Origin: CAWATZ01 sp963784995
GTDB lineage: Bacteria; Planctomycetota; Planctomycetia; Gemmatales; Gemmataceae
Direction: 5' to 3'
DNA length: 64,000 nucleotides
NCBI GenBank assembly: GCA_963784995.1
Contig: CAWATZ010000003.1
Span: 2,170,001-2,234,000 of the forward strand
In this document: in pieces, positions 59,479 through 64,000 of the stretch
Position numbering within the stretch: position 1 is the first letter of the stretch
Layout of the letters: every line of letters begins with the position of its first letter
Position numbers and translations under genes: made by a program
The notes under the pieces: generated by a model
Databases searched by the model: none
What the model was told of the DNA's origin: nothing
The model's input: only the letters and a program-made list of their open reading frames with translations

Positions 59479-60759
59479 TCATTTCCGCTCGAACTTCACC
59501 ACCCCGCCCACCAGCACCAGCCGGGCCAGCCCGCGCACCTTCATCCCCCCGAACGGCGTGTTCCGGCTTTTCGAGCGGAAGCGCGTCGGATCGATGGTCC
59601 ACTCCGCGTTCGGATCGATGACCGTCACGTCCGCCGGGACTCCGGGCCGGAGCGTACCGCGCTGAATGCCCAGGACGCGGGCCGGGTTGATGGTCAGCTT
59701 CTCGATCAGCTGCGGCCAGGTGAGCACGCCCGGCTCGATCAGTGTCTTGACGCAGACCGGCAGCAGCGTCTCCAGGCCGATGACGCCGAAGGGAGCATAT
59801 TCCAGCTCGCGGACCTTCTTCTCCGGCGCGTGCGGCGCGTGGTCGCTGGCAATCACCGTGATGGTGCCGTCCCGAAGTCCTTCAAGCAGGGCCTGGACGT
59901 GCTCGACCGAGCGCAGCGGCGGCATCATTTTGTAATTGCTGTCGAAGCTGCTGAGACAGGAATCGGTCAGGGTGAAGTGATGCGGACAGGCCTCGGCGGT
60001 GACCTGGACGCCGCGGGCCCGGCCCCGGCGGATCAGCTCGACACTGCCGGCCGTCGAGACGTGCAGGACGTGCAGGCGGGCGCCGGTCAATTCGGCCAGG
60101 GTGAGGTCGCGGTAGACCATCACCTCCTCGGCCGCCGCCGGCAGCCCACGCAGGCCCAGCCGCATGCTCTCGAAGCCCTCGTGGATCAGGCCGCCCCGGG
60201 TCAGGTCGGTGTTCTCGCAGTGCCCCAGCACCGCCCGATCGAACATCCGGCAATACTCCATGCCGCGCCGCATCAGCTCGGCACTGGCCACCGGCACGTC
60301 ATCGTCGCTGAACGCGACCGCACCGCCCTCGACCAGGCCGCCAATCTCCGCCAGTTCCGCTCCCTGCCGGCCCTTGGTCAGGGCGCCGACGGGGAAGACG
60401 TTGGCATGCCCGGCCCGCTCGGCCTGCAGCACGACAAACTCCGCTCCCGCCTGGCTGTCCAGGGCCGGCTCAGTATTGGGCATGCATGCCACCGAGGTGA
60501 TGCCGCCCGCCAGGGCGGCATCGGTGCCGCTGTGGATGGTCTCGTCCTCCTCCGAGCCCGGCTCGCGCAGGTGAACGTGCATGTCGATCAGGCCCGGACA
60601 GACGATCAGCCCGGCGGCGTCGATCTCGCGATCAGCCCGCCGGCCCGGCTGCGCGCCGATGGCCGCGACCAGCTTGCCCTCGATCCACAGGTCGCTGAGC
60701 TGGTCCAGACCCTGAGACGGATCGATGATTCTTCCCCGGCGGATGCACAGTGTATTCAT
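59479..60759 (-). CDS. pyrC: Dihydroorotase
   Basis: Third step of pyrimidine synthesis: closes carbamoyl-aspartate to dihydroorotate. 426 residues, class I type. Metal ligands and motifs are GLIDMHVHLREPGSEEDETI, the His of LGHCENTD and LHVLHVSTAG, and the Asp/His of VIASDHAPHAPEKK. The C-terminal GTLRPGVPADVTVIDPNAEW is typical. The ATG at 60759 gives MNTLCIRRGRIIDP. Just 15 bases separate it from the methylmalonate-semialdehyde dehydrogenase upstream, so the two are probably co-transcribed. Confidence 0.92.
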   Translation of the reverse strand: MNTLCIRRGRIIDPSQGLDQLSDLWIEGKLVAAIGAQPGRRADREIDAAGLIVCPGLIDMHVHLREPGSEEDETIHSGTDAALAGGITSVACMPNTEPALDSQAGAEFVVLQAERAGHANVFPVGALTKGRQGAELAEIGGLVEGGAVAFSDDDVPVASAELMRRGMEYCRMFDRAVLGHCENTDLTRGGLIHEGFESMRLGLRGLPAAAEEVMVYRDLTLAELTGARLHVLHVSTAGSVELIRRGRARGVQVTAEACPHHFTLTDSCLSSFDSNYKMMPPLRSVEHVQALLEGLRDGTITVIASDHAPHAPEKKVRELEYAPFGVIGLETLLPVCVKTLIEPGVLTWPQLIEKLTINPARVLGIQRGTLRPGVPADVTVIDPNAEWTIDPTRFRSKSRNTPFGGMKVRGLARLVLVGGVVKFERK

Positions 60760-60774
60760 GGAGCCCCTCACCCT

Positions 60775-62280
60775 TCACGCGCCGCCGGGTTTGGTCTTCC
60801 AGATCGGATCACTGGGTGTCTCGGTCGCGGCACGGAACCAGCGCGTCATCGTCATTTTCTGCTGCGTGTAAAACTGGACTCCTTCGACTCCCTGGACGTG
60901 CAGGTCGCCGAAAAACGACTTGTTCCAGCCAGTGAAGGGAAACCAGGCCATCGGCGCCGGCACGCCCACGTTGATGCCGATCATGCCAGCATTGAAGCGG
61001 CGTTTGAATTCGCGCGCCGCCCAGCCGTTGCGAGTGAAGATGCTCGCGCCGTTGCCGTATTCGCATTGCCGGCCCACCGCCAGGGCTTCCTCCAGGTCGC
61101 GGGCACGGATCACCGACAGCACCGGACCGAAGATTTCCTCACGAGCCAGACGCATCGTCGGCCGGACGCGATCGACGACGCTTGGTCCGAGCAGAAAACC
61201 GGCCGAGGGGAGGTCGAACGCCCGGCCGTCCAGTGCCACCTCGGCACCTTCGTCGCGAGCCACGTCGAGGTAGCCGGCCACCCTGTCGCGATGGGCCCGG
61301 CTCACCAGCGGTCCCATGTCCACTGCGGCGCCGCCATCGGTGGAGCCCACCTTCATCGCCGAGCCGACGCGCTTTAAGCCCGCCACGAGATCGTCGGCGA
61401 TCGGGCCCACCGGGACGGCAACGCTCCCGGCCATGCAGCGCTCGCCACTGCAGCCAAAGGCCGACGCCTGCAGCGCCTTGACCGCCTGCTCCAGATCGGC
61501 GTCGGGCATGATGATCAGGTGGTTCTTGGCGCCCCCGGCCGCCTGGACCCGTTTGCCGTGTGCCGTGCCGGTCTCGTAGACCTGCCGGGCGACGGCGGTC
61601 GAGCCGACGAAGGAAATGGCCCGCACCAGCGGATGTGTCAGGAGGGCCTTCACCGCGCTCTGATCGCCATGCACGACGTTGAACACGCCCGGCGGCAGTC
61701 CCGCCTCGGTCAGCAGTTCGCCCAGCTTCACGGCCGACAGCGGCACCTTCTCCGACGGCTTCAGGACGAAGGTGTTGCCGCAGGTGATCGCCACGGGGAT
61801 CATCCACAGAGGCACCATCGACGGAAAGTTGAAGGGCGTGATGCCGACACAGACGCCCACCGGGTGCCGGCTGGTCTCGCAATCGACGCTGGGGGCCAGG
61901 TTCTCCAGGGCCTGTCCCATGAGCAGGCTGGGAATGCCGCAGGCAAATTCGACCATCTCGACGCCGCGCTGCATCTCCGCGCGGGCCTCGGCGATGGTCT
62001 TGCCGTGCTCGCGGGTCACCAGCGCCGCCAGCTCCTCGAAGCGAGCCTGAAGCAGCTCGCGAAAGCGAAACATGACGCGCGCCCGTTCGACCGCCGGCGT
62101 CTCGCTCCAGGCGGGCAGCGCGTCGGCGGCACTGCGAACCACCCGGTCAATCTCGTCGGCCGTGCAAAAAGGGACCTGCGCCTGCACGCTGCCCGTCGAT
62201 GGATTGAAGACGTCCCCACGACGATCGCTGGTCGAGTTTTCCCAGCGTCCGCCGACCAGGAAAGGAACTGTGGCCGACAT
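60775..62280 (-). CDS. mmsA: Methylmalonate-semialdehyde dehydrogenase (CoA-acylating)
   Basis: 501 residues. CoA-dependent aldehyde dehydrogenase that turns (methyl)malonate semialdehyde into propionyl- or acetyl-CoA with NAD. Catalytic Cys lies in FGCSGERCMAGSVAV; GITPFNFPSMVPLWMIPVAI and GGAKNHLIIMPDADL are specific to the MmsA/IolA branch. The ATG at 62280 has GGAGG 6 bases upstream. It is divergent from the pyrimidine-catabolic nitrilase and dihydropyrimidinase, and would take malonate semialdehyde from beta-alanine to acetyl-CoA. Confidence 0.93.
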   Translation of the reverse strand: MSATVPFLVGGRWENSTSDRRGDVFNPSTGSVQAQVPFCTADEIDRVVRSAADALPAWSETPAVERARVMFRFRELLQARFEELAALVTREHGKTIAEARAEMQRGVEMVEFACGIPSLLMGQALENLAPSVDCETSRHPVGVCVGITPFNFPSMVPLWMIPVAITCGNTFVLKPSEKVPLSAVKLGELLTEAGLPPGVFNVVHGDQSAVKALLTHPLVRAISFVGSTAVARQVYETGTAHGKRVQAAGGAKNHLIIMPDADLEQAVKALQASAFGCSGERCMAGSVAVPVGPIADDLVAGLKRVGSAMKVGSTDGGAAVDMGPLVSRAHRDRVAGYLDVARDEGAEVALDGRAFDLPSAGFLLGPSVVDRVRPTMRLAREEIFGPVLSVIRARDLEEALAVGRQCEYGNGASIFTRNGWAAREFKRRFNAGMIGINVGVPAPMAWFPFTGWNKSFFGDLHVQGVEGVQFYTQQKMTMTRWFRAATETPSDPIWKTKPGGA

Positions 62281-62356
62281 GCGAAAACCTCCGAATCGTG
62301 CTGCCTTCGTCCGCGAAACCGATAATATAGCATCGATGGCGAACCAAACTGGTGTT

Positions 62357-62482
62357 GCCGAGCCGCGCACGCAGCGCAGCGGAGTAAGCGGTTGTCTGAG
62401 CCGCGCACGCAGCGCAGCGGAGTAAGCGGCCCGGGGAGCCCGCAAGGCCGCTTACTCCGCTGCGCTGCGTGCGCGGCTCGGC
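62357..62482. repeat. Family A palindrome with duplicated left arm
   Basis: Two direct copies of the left arm (62360-62392 and 62398-62429) are followed by one right arm (62448-62479), all of the family A sequence. Either left arm can pair with the right arm, giving two alternative hairpins. It lies between the divergent mmsA and nitrilase genes, where it cannot be a simple terminator. Confidence 0.9.
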
Positions 62483-62542
62483 AGTTTGGCCCGGAGTAAT
62501 ATAGCCAGCGTTGGGATTTCCGTCATCCAGGGAGTGATTGGC

Positions 62543-63412
62543 ATGGCCCGAATTGTGCGCGGCGGTCTGATCCAGGCCACCCTTTGTGAGCGGGCGACGG
62601 CTCCGGTCGCCCGGATCAAGCAGGCGATGATCGAGAAGCACGAGGGGCTGATCGCATCGGCCGCCGGCCGCGGCGCCCAGATCGTCTGCCTGCAAGAGCT
62701 GTTCTACGGTCCGTATTTCTGCGCCGAACAGGACACGAAGTGGTATGCACTGACCGAACGCGTGCCCGAGGGCCCGACCACCCGCCGCTTCGCTGAAATC
62801 GCCCGGAAGCACGGCATTGTGTTAGTGGTCCCAGTCTACGAGGAAGAGAACGTCGGCGTCTATTACAACACGGCGGCCGTGATCGACGCCGACGGCAGCT
62901 ACCTGGGCAAGTTCCGCAAGGTCCACATTCCGCAGGTGCTGCCGGGCTTCTGGGAGAAATACTATTTCCGGCCCGGCAATCTCGGCTACCCGGTGTTCAA
63001 GACGCGCTTTGCGCAGATCGGCGTCTACGTATGTTACGACCGGCACTTTCCCGAAGGGGCGCGCTGCCTGGGCCTGGCCGGCGCTGAAATCGTGTTCAAC
63101 CCGTCGGCGACGGTCGCCGGTCTGTCCGAATATCTGTGGAAGCTGGAACAACCCGCCCACGCGGTCGCCAACGGCTATTTTGTGGGCGCCATCAACCGGC
63201 CCGGCTGGGAAGAGCCGTGGCGCATCGGCGAGTTTTACGGGCAAAGTTACTTCTGCGACCCGCGCGGCCAGGTCCTGGCCACCGCCGCCCGCACCACCGA
63301 CGACGTCGTCGTGGCCGACCTCGATCTCGACATGATCCGCGAGGTTCGCAACACCTGGCAATTCTACCGCGATCGCCGGCCCGAGACCTATGGGCCGATC
63401 ACGGCGCCGTAG
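62543..63412 (+). CDS. Nitrilase superfamily amidohydrolase, N-carbamoyl-beta-alanine/putrescine type
   Basis: 289 residues. The Glu-Lys-Cys catalytic triad is visible: Glu in IVCLQELFYGPYFCAEQD, Lys in GKFRKVHIPQVLPGFWEKY, and Cys in IGVYVCYDRHFPEGARCLGL. The pattern FYFRPGN-x-x-PVFKTRF and the neighbourhood fit beta-ureidopropionase, which hydrolyses N-carbamoyl-beta-alanine to beta-alanine, CO2 and ammonia. N-carbamoylputrescine amidase is a close alternative by sequence. The next gene is dihydropyrimidinase, which supports the first option. The ATG at 62543 is used as the conserved start (MARIVRGGLIQATL). Confidence 0.88.
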   Translation: MARIVRGGLIQATLCERATAPVARIKQAMIEKHEGLIASAAGRGAQIVCLQELFYGPYFCAEQDTKWYALTERVPEGPTTRRFAEIARKHGIVLVVPVYEEENVGVYYNTAAVIDADGSYLGKFRKVHIPQVLPGFWEKYYFRPGNLGYPVFKTRFAQIGVYVCYDRHFPEGARCLGLAGAEIVFNPSATVAGLSEYLWKLEQPAHAVANGYFVGAINRPGWEEPWRIGEFYGQSYFCDPRGQVLATAARTTDDVVVADLDLDMIREVRNTWQFYRDRRPETYGPITAP

Positions 63413-63443
63413 TGTTGGGGTAGAGCCTCAAAAGGAGACCGGC

Positions 63444-64000
63444 ATGGCCCTGCTGATCAAGAACGGCGAAATCGTGACCGCCGATTCGCGTTACCGCGCG
63501 GACATTGCGTGTGAAGGGGAAACGATCACGCGCATCGGCCCTGGCCTGCCCGTGCCGGCCAACGCCGAGGTGATCGACGCCGCGGGGAAGTTTGTCTTTC
63601 CCGGGTTCATCGATCCGCACGTTCACGTCTACCTGCCGTTCATGGGCACCTTTGCCAAGGACACCTATCCCACCGCCAGCCGGGCGGCCCTGGTCGGCGG
63701 CACGACCACCCTGATCGAGATGATCTGCCCAAGCCGGGCCGACGATCCCCTGGAGGCCTATGAGCTTTGGAAGTCCCAGGCGGCCGGGCGGTCGGCCTGC
63801 GATTATGCGTTTCACATGGGCGTGACGCGCTGGGATGACAGGACGGCCGAGATCCTGCAGCGCATCGTCGCGCGACGGCACGGCTTCCTTCAAGGTGTTT
63901 CTCGCCTACAAGGGCGCCTTCGGCATCGACGACGGCGAGCTGTTCCGCACCCTGGCGTTGGCCCGGCGACTCGGGGTCATCGTCACCGCCCACTGCGAAA
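63444..64000 (+). CDS. Dihydropyrimidinase (D-hydantoinase type), 3' end cut off, frameshifted
   Basis: The ATG has AAAGGAG 7 bases upstream. It reads MALLIKNGEIVTADSRYRAD, GKFVFPGFIDPHVHVYLPFM (the HxH metal motif), GTTTLIEMICPSR. Near 63871 the frame slips: the other frame continues DGTASFKVFLAYKGAFGIDD, with the carboxylated metal-bridging Lys in FLAYKG, to the edge of the window. It opens dihydrouracil or dihydrothymine rings. It follows the nitrilase by 31 bases and the two make the last steps to beta-alanine. The gene runs off the right edge. Confidence 0.88.
   Translation, partial: MALLIKNGEIVTADSRYRADIACEGETITRIGPGLPVPANAEVIDAAGKFVFPGFIDPHVHVYLPFMGTFAKDTYPTASRAALVGGTTTLIEMICPSRADDPLEAYELWKSQAAGRSACDYAFHMGVTRWDDRTAEILQRIVARRHGFLQGVSRLQGRLRHRRRRAVPHPGVGPATRGHRHRPLR

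Overview
The window is GC-rich DNA that looks like a planctomycete, most likely a member of the Gemmatales or a relative. The clues are Ser/Thr kinases with large membrane and C-terminal modules (one ends in a sulfatase-modifying-factor domain), a split glycine dehydrogenase, DUF4058, ThuA and Gfo/Idh/MocA proteins, squalene-cyclase-like repeat proteins, long acidic-linker proteins, and many GC-rich palindromes. No rRNA, tRNA, CRISPR array or transposase gene was found. This assignment comes from gene content only.

Layout. 0-3.6 kb: the end of an FGGY sugar kinase and an osmoprotectant-type ABC transporter (ATPase plus a fused binding protein/permease). 3.6-13.4 kb: a small antitoxin-like gene, two Ser/Thr kinases, a HEAT-like protein, a neutral-ceramidase-like hydrolase and a PHP phosphoesterase. 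13.5-19.4 kb: a glycine cleavage operon on the minus strand, in the order gcvT, gcvH, gcvPA, gcvPB, followed by a secreted squalene-cyclase-like protein. 19.6-23.2 kb: a membrane-anchored helix-turn-helix protein with very acidic repeats and an RluA pseudouridine synthase. 23.2-29.8 kb: accessory genes, including two squalene-cyclase-like paralogues, DUF4058 and a 2OG-Fe(II) oxygenase. 29.8-34.0 kb: a pair of polysaccharide-degrading enzymes. 34.1-47.4 kb: a YgiQ radical SAM protein, an AroDE-like protein with degenerate active sites, a VapBC pair, an oxidoreductase, a nucleotidyltransferase pair, an LRR protein, a folate-binding GcvT paralogue with a DUF2088 protein, and folE. 48.7-51.8 kb: a three-module FAD/Fe-S oxidoreductase. 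51.8-58.3 kb: a gene-poor accessory region of small ORFs, gene fragments and a recent partial duplication. 58.3-64 kb: a ThuA protein, dihydroorotase, and most of a reductive pyrimidine catabolism set (dihydropyrimidinase, N-carbamoyl-beta-alanine amidohydrolase type nitrilase, methylmalonate-semialdehyde dehydrogenase).

Two features run through the window. First, there are many long near-perfect palindromes of several sequence families. Most lie between genes, but at least four lie inside coding sequences and are read through in frame, adding low-complexity peptides to a kinase, a radical SAM enzyme, an FAD oxidoreductase and a membrane protein. This resembles, on this side of the tree, the Rickettsia palindromic elements. 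Second, at least sixteen single-base frameshifts interrupt otherwise well-conserved genes, including folE and the dihydropyrimidinase gene. Their density suggests sequence or assembly error more than gene decay, so those genes are annotated here as single loci with a frameshift.
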